This document shows positions 52,843 to 62,328 of a stretch of 64,000 bases of DNA, piece after piece (positions within the stretch are counted from its first letter, which is position 1; each line of letters opens with the position of its first letter). The DNA is from Chitinivibrionales bacterium. Lineage in GTDB: Bacteria > Fibrobacterota > Chitinivibrionia > Chitinivibrionales > WJKA01. A program made the position numbers and the translations under genes. The stretch covers positions 62,001 through 126,000 of the forward strand of contig WJLW01000075.1 of NCBI GenBank assembly GCA_014728295.1, given 5' to 3'. The notes under the pieces are model-generated. The model was not told the DNA's origin and did not search any database. It worked only from the letters and a program-made list of their open reading frames with translations.

Positions 52843-53718
52843 TTACTCTTTAGTCAATTTATCAATTTCGCCTTTGAGACGGTCAACTTCTATGAAATTT
52901 TCCGATATGACTTCTTTGATCTTTCTGGAAACCAGTTCGAGCAGTTTGTATTCCGCCTCGTGCAGCTCTTCGTTGTGCCCGATGATTCCGATAATGGTAT
53001 CGACATCGCCGGGGAAACGATATCCGGACATGAAATTTCTGAATTTTTCCTGAGCGGCGTCAAACTGTTCCGGCTTCTTGCGACTGTAAAGCATGTGCGG
53101 TATGTATTCCTTGAGAATACGCTCATCCACATCATCCTGACTTATAGATGCGAATGTTTCCTGCCGGGGCGCTTCACCGCGTTCGATTTGAGAAATAAGA
53201 CTCTCAATTTCATTCTGGACTCGATTAATTTGCTGCTCACGGTATCGTGCCTGATAGAAAATAGGAAAGGCATTTACCGTCAGGTTGGCATTGCCGATCT
53301 GCTTGAAATGTCCGGAAAAGACGACATCTCCTTCCTGTGCAAGAATTTCCTGCTCTGAATGAAACGGAACAATCTTGGCCGGTGTTGGAATCAGGTCTTC
53401 GAAGTCTTTCATGCTTTCGATTTTTTCACGCAACTTTTGCGGATCGAGTGCGGATTCCAATCCGTCAAGACGACCGATAATTTCTTCAAGTCCATCTTCC
53501 AGAGACATACCCATCTCCGATTTCAGAAAATCCCGGAGGTTGCTCTGCTCTTTGAAATTGCCCTGCGCAACCAGCAAGCCGTTATGCACGACCTGCGCAA
53601 TGGGATGTTTAATAGTGAGCAACTCCTCAGGCTCCAGATCTATTTTGGCATAGACGGTCAAGCGTCCGTCAAGCATATCCGGATTGCATTTTTTCAACTC
53701 GAGTCCAAGAAAATTCAT
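52843..53718 (-). CDS. Unknown 291-residue cytoplasmic protein beside kinase
   Basis: AAGGA precedes the ATG at 53718. No signal peptide. The N-terminal 60 residues look beta-rich (RLTVYAKIDLEPEELLT), and FKEQSNLRDFLKSEMGMSLEDG begins a helical region; the C-terminal third is highly charged and helical (NFIEVDRLKGEIDKLTKE). The middle has SGHFKQIGNANLTVNAFPIFY. No family was recognised. It is the first gene of a pair with the receiver-bearing kinase (26 bases apart), which suggests a sensory partner or output. Confidence 0.75.
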   Translation of the reverse strand: MNFLGLELKKCNPDMLDGRLTVYAKIDLEPEELLTIKHPIAQVVHNGLLVAQGNFKEQSNLRDFLKSEMGMSLEDGLEEIIGRLDGLESALDPQKLREKIESMKDFEDLIPTPAKIVPFHSEQEILAQEGDVVFSGHFKQIGNANLTVNAFPIFYQARYREQQINRVQNEIESLISQIERGEAPRQETFASISQDDVDERILKEYIPHMLYSRKKPEQFDAAQEKFRNFMSGYRFPGDVDTIIGIIGHNEELHEAEYKLLELVSRKIKEVISENFIEVDRLKGEIDKLTKE

Positions 53719-54036
53719 TCTGCAATCCTTTGGGAGGAGTTATACAGTATCAGAGCACTTCCGTCAGCATATACCTGTCGTGTATAGCTTTAGGTGAGTA
53801 AATTGTAATATATGTTACGCGGGATGTTTATAAAACCTGGAATTTAAAAAAATTAAATAAAATGTCCGACAAAACTTGCGGAGCCGGATTCCGAAACAAC
53901 CACGTTAAAATAACTACCCGACAGCCCGCCTGACCTTTCCTCAAAGCCCGGAATTGATCCGGTACCTGCACAGTAATTCCGAATAGGCGGGCCGTTGCTG
54001 ATTGTCGCTGTTTTTGGCTTCAATTTGCTCGCGCGA
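53719..54036. other. Intergenic region with nested inverted repeats
   Basis: About 318 bases between the phosphofructokinase gene and the unknown kinase-partner gene. It contains an outer 8-bp inverted repeat GCCCGCCT/AGGCGGGC (53924-53931 and 53985-53992) enclosing a 7-bp repeat CGGAATT/AATTCCG (53949-53955 and 53975-53981). Near 53844-53861 is an A/T run. No convincing gene; the frame 53853-54083 overlaps the phosphofructokinase end and has no ribosome site. Confidence 0.5.
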
Positions 54037-55254
54037 TTATTTGTTGAGTATTTTTTTAACCACGGGCGCAGAGATTCGATCATACTGCGGTAAATCGCCG
54101 ATAATCGGACGGGCGTAATTTTTAAAAGCCGTGGTTATCGATGAATTCTCAACATCAATAAATTCATCCGGCATCGACTTGGCGTGACGGGCAACCGTTT
54201 CGAGCGGGGTAAGGAAGTATTCGACAGAGTAATCTCCGGTTCGTCTGATTGCCACGCTGCCGTCAACATTTTCCCAAACCGAGAATTGCACGGCTTTTTC
54301 GCCGACTTCGCGTGCTTCATGGGCATCAATCGGTGAGGCAACTCCCAGAAAGCTGCGTTGCAGGTAGCCGAAGGTATCACATCTGACACGCTTGATGGAA
54401 AGCTTGCCTTTAATCAGAGCGGCCAGGGCATCACCCAATGCGCCGGTGCCGGATAGCTGCACGTTTCCATGAGCATCCTTCTCCTGACTTTTCGTAAAAG
54501 CAGAGACAATTGGCTCACCTTCGGCATTGCGGACTCCCTCCGAAACAGCGACAACGCAGCGCCCATGCTCGGTGTAGATACGATCGACATCCGTAATGAA
54601 TTTTTCTTCGTCAAAGGGCTTTTCGGGAACGTATACCAGATGCGGACCATCGTCGGGATATTTCTTGGCAAAGATCGAGGTGGCCGTCAAAAAACCGGCA
54701 TCGCGGCCCATCACAACGCCAATGTAAACGCCCGGTATACTGCGATTATCGAGGTTGATTCCGGCAAACGCCTGACTGACAAACTTGCCTGCCGAACCGA
54801 ATCCGGGACAATGATCGGTTACACGCAAATCATTGTCGATCGTTTTGGGAATATGCACGACGCGCAATTCATAACCTGCTTTCTGGGCGTTTTCGTTGAC
54901 GATACGGCAGGTATCGGCAGAATCGTTGCCGCCACAATAATAAAAATAGCGCACGTCGTGGGCTTTGAGCACCTCGAAAATCTTCGCGCAGTATTCTTCA
55001 TCCGGCTTATCACGCGTTGAGAGCATGCCCGAAGAGGGTGTCATGCCCACCTGCTCAAGATTGTGCGTGGTCGCCTGTGAAAGATCGAGAAATTCCTCGT
55101 CAATAATGCCTCTGACACCATGCAATGCGCCGTAAATATTTTCGATGCAGGCATATTTGCGTGCCTGCAGCACGGCTCCGACCAGGCTTTGATTTATAAC
55201 TGCGGTCGGTCCACCGCCCTGTGCAATAACTGCTTTTCCGGTAATTTTGGCCAC
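54037..55254 (-). CDS. Pyrophosphate-type 6-phosphofructokinase
   Basis: 405 residues, GTG start with AGGAG eight bases upstream. The family motifs are CGGNDSADT, PKTIDNDLRVTDHCPGFGSA and GVVMGRDAGF. In ATP-dependent enzymes the equivalent places are Gly in GGDGS and PGTIDND; Asp at the former (GGNDS) and Lys at the latter (PKTIDND) mark the pyrophosphate-using group, so it should phosphorylate fructose 6-phosphate with PPi reversibly. Length (about 400) also suits the PPi enzymes. A single gene with its own ribosome site. Confidence 0.92.
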   Translation of the reverse strand: MAKITGKAVIAQGGGPTAVINQSLVGAVLQARKYACIENIYGALHGVRGIIDEEFLDLSQATTHNLEQVGMTPSSGMLSTRDKPDEEYCAKIFEVLKAHDVRYFYYCGGNDSADTCRIVNENAQKAGYELRVVHIPKTIDNDLRVTDHCPGFGSAGKFVSQAFAGINLDNRSIPGVYIGVVMGRDAGFLTATSIFAKKYPDDGPHLVYVPEKPFDEEKFITDVDRIYTEHGRCVVAVSEGVRNAEGEPIVSAFTKSQEKDAHGNVQLSGTGALGDALAALIKGKLSIKRVRCDTFGYLQRSFLGVASPIDAHEAREVGEKAVQFSVWENVDGSVAIRRTGDYSVEYFLTPLETVARHAKSMPDEFIDVENSSITTAFKNYARPIIGDLPQYDRISAPVVKKILNK

Positions 55255-55350
55255 GGGTGAAACTCCTGGGTTAAAGAATCTGGCAGTAGCAAATTATTTC
55301 AAAGGGAATAAAAATAGCACTTTTGCCGCCAGTGGGTAAAGGCTTGCGGT

Positions 55351-56214
55351 TCACCCATTGCCGCGGGGAGCAAATCTAATGGCTGTAAAAGCGCCACAGA
55401 CAATACACAGCGATGCTGCATAAAAAACCGGTTGCGGAATTTCATGCAATAAGAAATAGCCCATAATCCCCGCAAATATGAATTGGCCCAGATTCAGAAT
55501 GGAGACGATCTGTCCGCGCATTTTCTGCATGGAATAGTTGAGAATCGAGTGCCCGAGCACCGTCGGCAGAACGGCCAGCCCCAATATAATCATGATTTCG
55601 GCCATGGTATAGGACATCTCGATATGCATAAGCGCGAATGGCAGACAAAACAGACCGCCTGCCCAATACACCGGAACGACATAGACCCACAAGGACAGGT
55701 TTTTTCTGCTCCGGCGAGCCAGTCCCAGATAACAGGCAAACATCAGCATGGATCCAAAAGCCAGTGCATCTCCCAGAAATGTTTGCCTGCTGATGTGAAA
55801 ATCGGCCACCCCGAGCGCAAGGATGCCTGCAGTTGCCAGGATCGTCCCCACCACCTCTCCCGCGTTCAACCGCTCCTCGACAAGCACAATCATGATGAAC
55901 GGCATGACCACGGGGACCATATTGACGATCAAACTCGCATTTGCAGCCAGCGTCATACGCGCGGCAACGATCCAGCTCATGAAATGCAGACCGAGCAGTA
56001 TGCCGGGCAGCCAGGCAGCTTTAATCAGCTTTGCGACCGAAATGTCCGGAGACGAACGGAGTTCTCCGACACACAGGGGAGTAAGCATCGCCGCTGCGAT
56101 GAGCTGGCGCGACGCTGCCAGCACAAAGGGATGAACCGCGCTGACTTTAATGAGAATAACGGCAGTCGAGCACATGTAAACACCGAACAGAAGCAGCAAA
56201 TAGCGATACACCAT
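55351..56214 (-). CDS. EamA/DMT-family transporter
   Basis: 287 residues with about ten predicted membrane segments in two EamA repeats (e.g. PVVMPFIMIVLVEERLNAGEVVG and the second-half NLGQFIFAGIMGYFLLHE, which carries the usual pattern). Substrates of this family are diverse (amino acids, metabolites). It begins 9 bases after the sigma-54 activator gene on the same strand, which suggests co-transcription. The ribosome site is weak. Confidence 0.88.
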   Translation of the reverse strand: MVYRYLLLLFGVYMCSTAVILIKVSAVHPFVLAASRQLIAAAMLTPLCVGELRSSPDISVAKLIKAAWLPGILLGLHFMSWIVAARMTLAANASLIVNMVPVVMPFIMIVLVEERLNAGEVVGTILATAGILALGVADFHISRQTFLGDALAFGSMLMFACYLGLARRSRKNLSLWVYVVPVYWAGGLFCLPFALMHIEMSYTMAEIMIILGLAVLPTVLGHSILNYSMQKMRGQIVSILNLGQFIFAGIMGYFLLHEIPQPVFYAASLCIVCGAFTAIRFAPRGNG

Positions 56215-56223
56215 GAAGCTGAT

Positions 56224-57984
56224 CTACGCCTGCGCCGATGATGGTTCTTCATCTTTGTTCACCTGGGCCAGGTATCTGAAAAACGAACTGCGGCTCATTC
56301 CCAGCAACCTCGCCGCTTTTTCCCGGTTCCCGTCACTGGCCCCCAGGGCTCGTTTGATCAGCTTCAATTGATATTCTTTTGTCGCGTCCTCGAAATTCAA
56401 TACCTTATCGGTATGATCCCGGAAATCAATTTTAATCAGCGGCTCGCGTGCGGAGAGGACTGCCTTGTGCACCAACGACGACAGTTCACGTACATTGCCC
56501 GGCCATTCATAGTACAGCATGGCCTTCAGGGTTGCGGGATGAAAATCGACGACCTGCTTGTGCGGGTATTTTGCTTTGTAGTGCTCGAGGAAGAAATAGG
56601 CCAGTAATTGTATATCGTTCCCCCTGTTTCGCAGTGGCGGTATGTCTATTGTGTACTGGTTCAATCTGAAATAGAGATCCTTGCGAAAGCTGCCTTCCGC
56701 GACCATCTTATCGAGATTGCGATTGGTGGCGCAGATGATACGCACATCGACCGTCTGTTCACTGGATGCACCCACCGAGCGAATGGCGCCAACTTCAAGC
56801 GTGCGCAAGAGCTTGGCCTGCAAGCCAACATCCATTTCACTGATTTCGTCCAGAAATAAAGTTCCCCCGTCGGCTTCGGCGAAAAGACCGCGATGATCCT
56901 TAACCGCACCGGTAAAAGCGCCCCGCTTGTGGCCGTAGAGTTCGGATTCGAGCAACTCACCGCGCAGCGAACTGCAGTTGACCGGCACAAATGAGTTGTC
57001 TTTGCGCATACTGTGCTTATGAATAATCTGGGCAAGGACATCTTTACCGGCGCCGGTTTCGCCCTGAAGCAAGACACTAATATCCGCCTGGGCGACCGCA
57101 TGGACGTCTTCCAAGACCCTGACCATCACATCCGAGGAGGCGATGATGTTGTCTTCACCCACATATTCGGAGAGCTTGTGAATGGTGCTGTTCTGCTGGG
57201 TTATGAATTCAACATGCCGGATGAGCATAGCAGCGTTCATGGCAAAAATATTCAAGGTTGCCAGATCCGCCCGGTCGAACGAGACGGCCGGAGATTTAGA
57301 GCCGATATACACAACCCCGGAAACGTTGCCGGCAATTTTTAACGGAGCACAGAGCACGGATTTGAGCTGCAGATCGGTGATGCTCTGCGCCGACGCAAAT
57401 TTCGGATCGCTCAGAGCGTTGGCGATAACAATGCCTTCCTGTGATGCCAGCACTTCCTGTACAATCGTGTCACTGAACCGCTCTTGCGGCTTCTCGACAC
57501 CGGATGAAACAAACAGCACCGGATTTTTATCAGGGTCGAGCACGAAAATAAAAGCTTCTTCGCCGCCCACTATGTCAAGCAGGCTTTCGATCAGCCGGTG
57601 CAGAAGCTTCTGCAAATTGCGCTCGCGTCCCACCGCCTCGCAAAAGCGTTGAAAGCTCGGCAGCAATTTCGTTTCATCCGCACTGCCGGACGCCGGGGCG
57701 TCATCCTTAAGGTCGAGCACAAAAACGTCCGAGCCGATTTCGAGGCGATCGCCCGGGAGCAGGCCCGATGTCTTCACTTTCTTTCCATTGACTTTCACCA
57801 CAGCCGATTTCATGGTCTCCAGCAAAACCGCATCATGCCCGATTTCCAGCTTGCACGCAATTGCGGGAACATCTGAGCCGCAAAGGCGGATATCGTTTTC
57901 TTCGTCCGTACCCAGGCAGAAAAGTGATTTGTCAAGAATAACCGTGTCCACGCAATCCGCGGCAAAGTGTCGCAATGCTTTCAT
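56224..57984 (-). CDS. Sigma-54-dependent regulator with FHA-like and GAF domains
   Basis: 586 residues from the ATG at 57984, which shares ATGA with the lipoprotein gene stop. The first 90 residues look like an FHA domain (LGTDEENDIRL, NGKKVKTSGLLPGDRLEIG), but the usual G-R, S-R-x-H phosphothreonine-binding residues are absent. A GAF domain follows (about 120-275, SVLCAPLKIAGNVSGVVYIG). The AAA+ domain has GETGAGKDV, the GAFTGA loop (ELYGHKRGAFTGAVK), GGTLFLDEISEM and RLNQ. The C-terminus has a Fis-type helix-turn-helix (NREKAARLLGMSRSSFFRYL). Activates RNA polymerase with sigma-54. Confidence 0.93.
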   Translation of the reverse strand: MKALRHFAADCVDTVILDKSLFCLGTDEENDIRLCGSDVPAIACKLEIGHDAVLLETMKSAVVKVNGKKVKTSGLLPGDRLEIGSDVFVLDLKDDAPASGSADETKLLPSFQRFCEAVGRERNLQKLLHRLIESLLDIVGGEEAFIFVLDPDKNPVLFVSSGVEKPQERFSDTIVQEVLASQEGIVIANALSDPKFASAQSITDLQLKSVLCAPLKIAGNVSGVVYIGSKSPAVSFDRADLATLNIFAMNAAMLIRHVEFITQQNSTIHKLSEYVGEDNIIASSDVMVRVLEDVHAVAQADISVLLQGETGAGKDVLAQIIHKHSMRKDNSFVPVNCSSLRGELLESELYGHKRGAFTGAVKDHRGLFAEADGGTLFLDEISEMDVGLQAKLLRTLEVGAIRSVGASSEQTVDVRIICATNRNLDKMVAEGSFRKDLYFRLNQYTIDIPPLRNRGNDIQLLAYFFLEHYKAKYPHKQVVDFHPATLKAMLYYEWPGNVRELSSLVHKAVLSAREPLIKIDFRDHTDKVLNFEDATKEYQLKLIKRALGASDGNREKAARLLGMSRSSFFRYLAQVNKDEEPSSAQA

Positions 57985-58958
57985 GGCAGAAATAATTCTC
58001 CCTGCTGAAGTTCGAAATCCAGAAACGTACACATTATCCGGCTGGCGCCGGTGACGGCAAGCTTAATATAGATATAGGTGGTGTCGGCCGGCTCAATCCA
58101 GCCGACGTGCGGAAACTCCTCGTATTCGCCCAGCAACGGCTTGTGCCAGACCCGGAAGGTACTGTCTTGTCTGGAGAATTTGATGGGCCCGTATTCATAT
58201 CCGCTTAGATTAGATACCGTCGCCGATCCCCGCGGATCAAAAAGAGTATAGCTCATCGAGCGCCCTTGCATGCCGACGGTGAACCGTGATCCGCTGCCGG
58301 CATATTCATTGGTATCGAGCGTATCGGTGCAGAAAAACTTCAAATCGAAACTGCCGACATTCGAATGCAGCAACCAGTAGTCAATCTCCCAGGTAAAGTC
58401 GCCGACCAGGCCGAATTTACTCAATAGATAGAAGGTTACTCTCCGGGTCTCACCGCCGGCCGGCTCAAAATAGCATTGCGTACCATAGCCCAGTTGCGGG
58501 GCCGGCGGCCCAAGCGATGTCCATGCTCCCTGGGTATCCTGGAGCGTTATCCACCAGGCATCACGGGCCGGATACGCCAGACTGTCGCGACAGACAACCT
58601 TGAGCACATACGGCACTTCCAGTGCTGCCTGCCATTGGTCAAGGATCACCAGCGTGTCGGCATAAGGATAGCCGATGCGATTCGTTGCATAAAACAGCTC
58701 CAGTCTCTTTTTGTCGAGCAGCGTGTCATGCAAAACAAAGCTGCCGGGCCAGGACGCCGTGTCCAGGTTTAAAATCGAATCATTGAAATCCTGCACCTGC
58801 ACACTGAACGCAAAGGAGTCCGGCCAGGAAACAACGGATGTATCCGCAGCAGACAATTGCGCAAGATCGGGCAGATCATTTTGAATCGGCATACCGGTAT
58901 CGTGCATGCACGACAGCACCATTGCAAGCAGAGTCACCACAACAATACATTTGGCCAT
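57981..58958 (-). CDS. Lipoprotein of unknown function
   Basis: 325 residues. The lipobox is VLSC with Cys17, followed by MHDTGMPIQ. AGGA precedes the ATG and the gap from the upstream gene is 4 bases. The mature protein is rich in aromatic residues and beta strands, in a pattern of possible Ig-like or jelly-roll domains, but no family was recognised. It lies between the TPR membrane protein and the sigma-54 activator in one operon, so it may be a sensor or structural part of that system. Confidence 0.8.
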   Translation of the reverse strand: MAKCIVVVTLLAMVLSCMHDTGMPIQNDLPDLAQLSAADTSVVSWPDSFAFSVQVQDFNDSILNLDTASWPGSFVLHDTLLDKKRLELFYATNRIGYPYADTLVILDQWQAALEVPYVLKVVCRDSLAYPARDAWWITLQDTQGAWTSLGPPAPQLGYGTQCYFEPAGGETRRVTFYLLSKFGLVGDFTWEIDYWLLHSNVGSFDLKFFCTDTLDTNEYAGSGSRFTVGMQGRSMSYTLFDPRGSATVSNLSGYEYGPIKFSRQDSTFRVWHKPLLGEYEEFPHVGWIEPADTTYIYIKLAVTGASRIMCTFLDFELQQGELFLP

Positions 58959-58962
58959 AATC

Positions 58963-59835
58963 CTAAAACCTTACCTTAAGTGCAATGCTGCAAAATAGCG
59001 GATACACTCCGACTTCCAGGGCCAGAATACCATCACGTTGCCGCCGGCGTACAAGTGAGCGATACATGAAAAAAGCGCCGGTTGCGGCGCACGTCAGCGT
59101 GATCACCCCCAGCGAGTTGGCTATATAATCGCTCGATCGGATTTCTTTCTTCAATCGCCGGTATTCCTCGAGATAACCGCTGTCTCTGGCCGTTTCAAAA
59201 TCGGCGTACAACTCATCGGCCCGACGCCATTCCAACACTGCAAAAGCGCCGGTTGCGGCAGACGCGAGCAGCGAGCTCAACCCGAGTATAAACGCGGACC
59301 GGGATCGTGACTCTAATTCACTGATATGCTTCTGGCGCGCAATATTCTGCGACAATTCGATTTCTTTTGCCGAAAGCAGGGAATCGACCTGCGCCTGTTG
59401 CGCTTCCCGCAGCTTCTGCTCGTTGATCGTCCCGGCAAAAAGCTCGTACATGGGATCGGTAACAAAGTCCCTTTTCAGGCTGATAGTCGAATCTTGCTCC
59501 CAGGCGAGTTCAAACTGCCGTTTCGCCATCCCGAGTTCCTCTCTGGAAAAGTAGGCTACACCCAGATAAGCCCGCAACGATGCAACACAGTGAGGTGACA
59601 TTGAATCGGTAACCACCAAATCAAACGGTTCGAGCTTTTCAATAATCTGATTATACTCTCCCCATTCGAAATGCCTGGTTATTTCGGCACAAAATGAACG
59701 AGGTTCGCTAAGCGAAACGCACAACGTAACTGCCGGCAGAAAAGCCAGCATGCACACACCCGCCACTATTGCCAAAAAGCAGCGGCCCGATATTTTGACA
59801 CCCACGCTGAACATTTCACGATTAGAGTTCACCAT
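58963..59835 (-). CDS. TPR-like protein with C-terminal membrane segments
   Basis: 290 residues; a later ATG at 59814 is possible and neither has a strong ribosome site. An N-terminal membrane segment or signal peptide (FLAIVAGVCMLAFLPAVTLC) is followed by helical repeats (GVAYFSREELGMAKRQFELAW) typical of TPR, a coiled-coil stretch (LLSAKEIELSQNIARQKHI), and two membrane segments (FILGLSSLLASAATGAFAVL and SLGVITLTCAATGAFFMY). It is first in the run of TPR protein, lipoprotein and activator, and lies just after the kinase gene. Confidence 0.8.
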   Translation of the reverse strand: MVNSNREMFSVGVKISGRCFLAIVAGVCMLAFLPAVTLCVSLSEPRSFCAEITRHFEWGEYNQIIEKLEPFDLVVTDSMSPHCVASLRAYLGVAYFSREELGMAKRQFELAWEQDSTISLKRDFVTDPMYELFAGTINEQKLREAQQAQVDSLLSAKEIELSQNIARQKHISELESRSRSAFILGLSSLLASAATGAFAVLEWRRADELYADFETARDSGYLEEYRRLKKEIRSSDYIANSLGVITLTCAATGAFFMYRSLVRRRQRDGILALEVGVYPLFCSIALKVRF

Positions 59836-59909
59836 TCAAAAATATTACCAATTGAACCGATTAAGCAAAGAATCGCCCGGGCATCCGGTTCCACAGAGAC
59901 GTCCCGAAT

Positions 59910-61487
59910 TCAGCGACGCTCGCTTTTGACAAGTTCACGTACAATGCGGGTTGTATCGCCGGCTCTGATCGAAACGCCCGTTTCGATTGGTTGAAAGTTT
60001 TGCAATTCCACACGCACGTCGTGCTTTCCGGTCGGAAGCGGTATGGTAAAATTGTTACGGGTTGTGCCGCGCGCCAAATCGTCTACAAATACATCTGCAT
60101 TCGCGGGCCTGGTTTTTACCAGCAGATAGCCGGTTTGAGGCTTGGGGGGTGCTGCTTTCCGGATTGTATTTGCGGCAACAGGTTGTGGCGGAACCGGCGG
60201 AGCAACGATTTTGCTATTTTGCGCACCATTTGCCCCATACGCACTCAACAGCGAATCTTTTCTCTGTGCGACGGTATCCAATGCCTGCATCAGTGTATCC
60301 GGTAATGTGTCAGTTCTGAGGGAAGCCGGTTCCTGCTCTAGTTTCGGTGTACGCTTTTGTGCATATTCCCAGCCTGCATACACACACGCCAGCACCAACA
60401 ACGCCAGCACGGCTCCCACCGCCGCTTTACGAAACAGAAATCTCCTGCCGATTCTGGTCAGATTGCGCTTGTCCTCACTTGTCAATTCACCGAATGCTTT
60501 TGCCTGCGAATAATTTTTGAGCGATCGCACCTGCCTGCCATGCTTGTATTCGATGCGGGCCCGTTCGGTGAAAAGCTCATACAGCTCCCTGTCTTCCGAA
60601 AGAGCATACGCCGCAGCATTTTTCATAAAATCGGCAATACGCTTGCGACCGAGCGGAAGCTTGTTGAGCTGGGCGACCCGTTCTATGTGCTCGACAGCCT
60701 GCCGTGCCGACGGACGCTTTTCCGTGTCTTTGTCGAGGCAGCGTTGCGCTAATTCGCTGCCGACTTCAAGCAATTTGCCATTAAGCAGATGTGGAAGCGT
60801 CGGGGTATCATGCACAATGGAAAACAGGATGGAATGCGGATTCTCACCGTCGAATGCCAGCTTGCCGGTGCCACCCAAGTACAGAACCGACCCACATGAA
60901 AAAATGTCGGTACCGGCTCCCGCTTTTTTGCCGCCGGCCTGCTCGGGGGAGATAAACTGGGGCGAGCCCACAAAGGTTCCCGTAACCGTAATCGACTCTT
61001 CGGAAACCAGATGCGCAATGCCGAAGTCCATAATCCTGACGGACCCGTATTTGTCAATCATGATATTGGACGGTTTGATATCACGATGAAAAATTCCGTT
61101 TTCGTGAGCCGCGCTCAGCCCTGAAAATACCTGCAGCATCATTTCCAGCAGCACCAGATTCGGCAGGGCCCCGTGCCGTTCGATCAGTTGCTGCAAGGTG
61201 CATCCGTCAATATATTCCATGACCAGGTACTGCCTGCCGTTCTCTTCTCCATAGTCAAAAAGTTTGATGATATTTTCATGTGAAAGCGAGGCAATGGCGT
61301 GCGCTTCATTATGAAAACGCCTGATCGTACCGGGCTTGCCCATCAAATGAGGGTGAACCATCTTGAGCGCCACGTCGCGATTCAGCACCCTATCTGTGGC
61401 GAGATAGACGGTTGCCATGCCGCCGGAATCGATTTCCCGCAGTATTTTGTAACGCTTAAATTCTTGAGTTTGCGGTGATGTACTCAT
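59910..61487 (-). CDS. Ser/Thr protein kinase with transmembrane and PEGA domains
   Basis: 525 residues from the ATG at 61487; a GTG 21 bases upstream is also in frame, but its GAGGA lies too close. Glycine loop EIDSGGMATVYLA, Lys in VALKMV, catalytic loop FHRDIKPSNIMID, DFG in MDFGIAHL, APE-region GSPQFISPEQAGG. Subdomain IX reads FSCGSVLYLGGTGKLAF, unlike the usual LYELLTG. A membrane segment (AVGAVLALLVLACVYAGWEYA, about 345-365) is followed by a Pro/Ala-rich linker and a C-terminal PEGA domain (TRPANADVFVDDLARGT), placed outside the cell membrane. Active kinase expected. It lies upstream of the group with the FHA-type activator. Confidence 0.93.
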   Translation of the reverse strand: MSTSPQTQEFKRYKILREIDSGGMATVYLATDRVLNRDVALKMVHPHLMGKPGTIRRFHNEAHAIASLSHENIIKLFDYGEENGRQYLVMEYIDGCTLQQLIERHGALPNLVLLEMMLQVFSGLSAAHENGIFHRDIKPSNIMIDKYGSVRIMDFGIAHLVSEESITVTGTFVGSPQFISPEQAGGKKAGAGTDIFSCGSVLYLGGTGKLAFDGENPHSILFSIVHDTPTLPHLLNGKLLEVGSELAQRCLDKDTEKRPSARQAVEHIERVAQLNKLPLGRKRIADFMKNAAAYALSEDRELYELFTERARIEYKHGRQVRSLKNYSQAKAFGELTSEDKRNLTRIGRRFLFRKAAVGAVLALLVLACVYAGWEYAQKRTPKLEQEPASLRTDTLPDTLMQALDTVAQRKDSLLSAYGANGAQNSKIVAPPVPPQPVAANTIRKAAPPKPQTGYLLVKTRPANADVFVDDLARGTTRNNFTIPLPTGKHDVRVELQNFQPIETGVSIRAGDTTRIVRELVKSERR

Positions 61488-61571
61488 AGGAAATTGTCGG
61501 ATTTGCACTCCTCAACAAAATACATAGGAAAAAGCGGCATTTGGAGATCCGCACAAAAGGCCCGGCTTCAT

Positions 61572-62309
61572 TCAGGCGGCCGGTTTGACGGCACGAATAC
61601 AAATGCGGCGTCTGGCCAATGCACCGATTAGCGGCACGGGCATTACCATTCTCTCAATGAGGCGGATAAGAGGAATATGCGTCGGCTCAAAATATGCTTC
61701 CCGGATTGCAAAGCCGTGATCCCGCAGCATCGTAATATATTGACGCATGGGACGCAATGCGATGTGGGCGGTGTTTTCTTTTAAGATGATGTTGTGTTTC
61801 ATCATCCACTCGAAGAGGTGCGTGGGATTCGGTGTATAAATTACCAGTGCAGCGCCCGGTTTGAGGACCCGATAGGTCTCACTGAGCATGAGCTCGAACA
61901 CCGTATCGTCAATATGTTCGGTAAAATCAACCGCAGTAGCTCCATCAAAGGCATTGTTTTTCAATGGAAGCATTTGCGTATCGGCACAAAATCCGCAGAA
62001 TGGCTTGTCGGGGTTAATGGCCCGGAATTGCTTTCTCGCATACGATACCGTCAGCCCGATAAAGTCAAATCCCATTATCTTGCGCACGTGTGAGGCCAAC
62101 ATGACCATCATCGTTCCCACGGCACAGCCGATATCGAGAACACATTGCGAGCTGTCCGGCCGCAGCAGTTTCATAACGCGCTGCTTCTTTACGCGCGTGA
62201 AGCGATTGTCAAGGCTCATGCGCGCGATGTCTTTGTGCAGTTTTGCGTCGTTGACATATTCGTATTCAATATCAACATCAGGCAGATGGCGCAAAGATTT
62301 TTTGGTCAT
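61572..62309 (-). CDS. SAM-dependent methyltransferase (class I)
   Basis: 245 residues. Motif I is VLDIGCAVGTMMVML; motif II/III region FDGATAVDFTEHIDD and the YRVLKPGAALVIYTPNP segment give the UbiE/methyltransferase-11 fold. The C-terminal part is basic and hydrophobic. The substrate is unknown; neighbours (heptose-phosphatase-like and glycosyltransferase genes) point to surface polysaccharide. It lies 19 bases after the GmhB-like gene. Confidence 0.88.
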   Translation of the reverse strand: MTKKSLRHLPDVDIEYEYVNDAKLHKDIARMSLDNRFTRVKKQRVMKLLRPDSSQCVLDIGCAVGTMMVMLASHVRKIMGFDFIGLTVSYARKQFRAINPDKPFCGFCADTQMLPLKNNAFDGATAVDFTEHIDDTVFELMLSETYRVLKPGAALVIYTPNPTHLFEWMMKHNIILKENTAHIALRPMRQYITMLRDHGFAIREAYFEPTHIPLIRLIERMVMPVPLIGALARRRICIRAVKPAA

Positions 62310-62328
62310 GTTTATTCTCGTTACGGGA

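Noticed and set aside
53853..54083. 76-codon minus-strand frame after the phosphofructokinase gene
   Set aside because: It starts inside the end of the phosphofructokinase gene, has no ribosome site and covers the inverted repeats.
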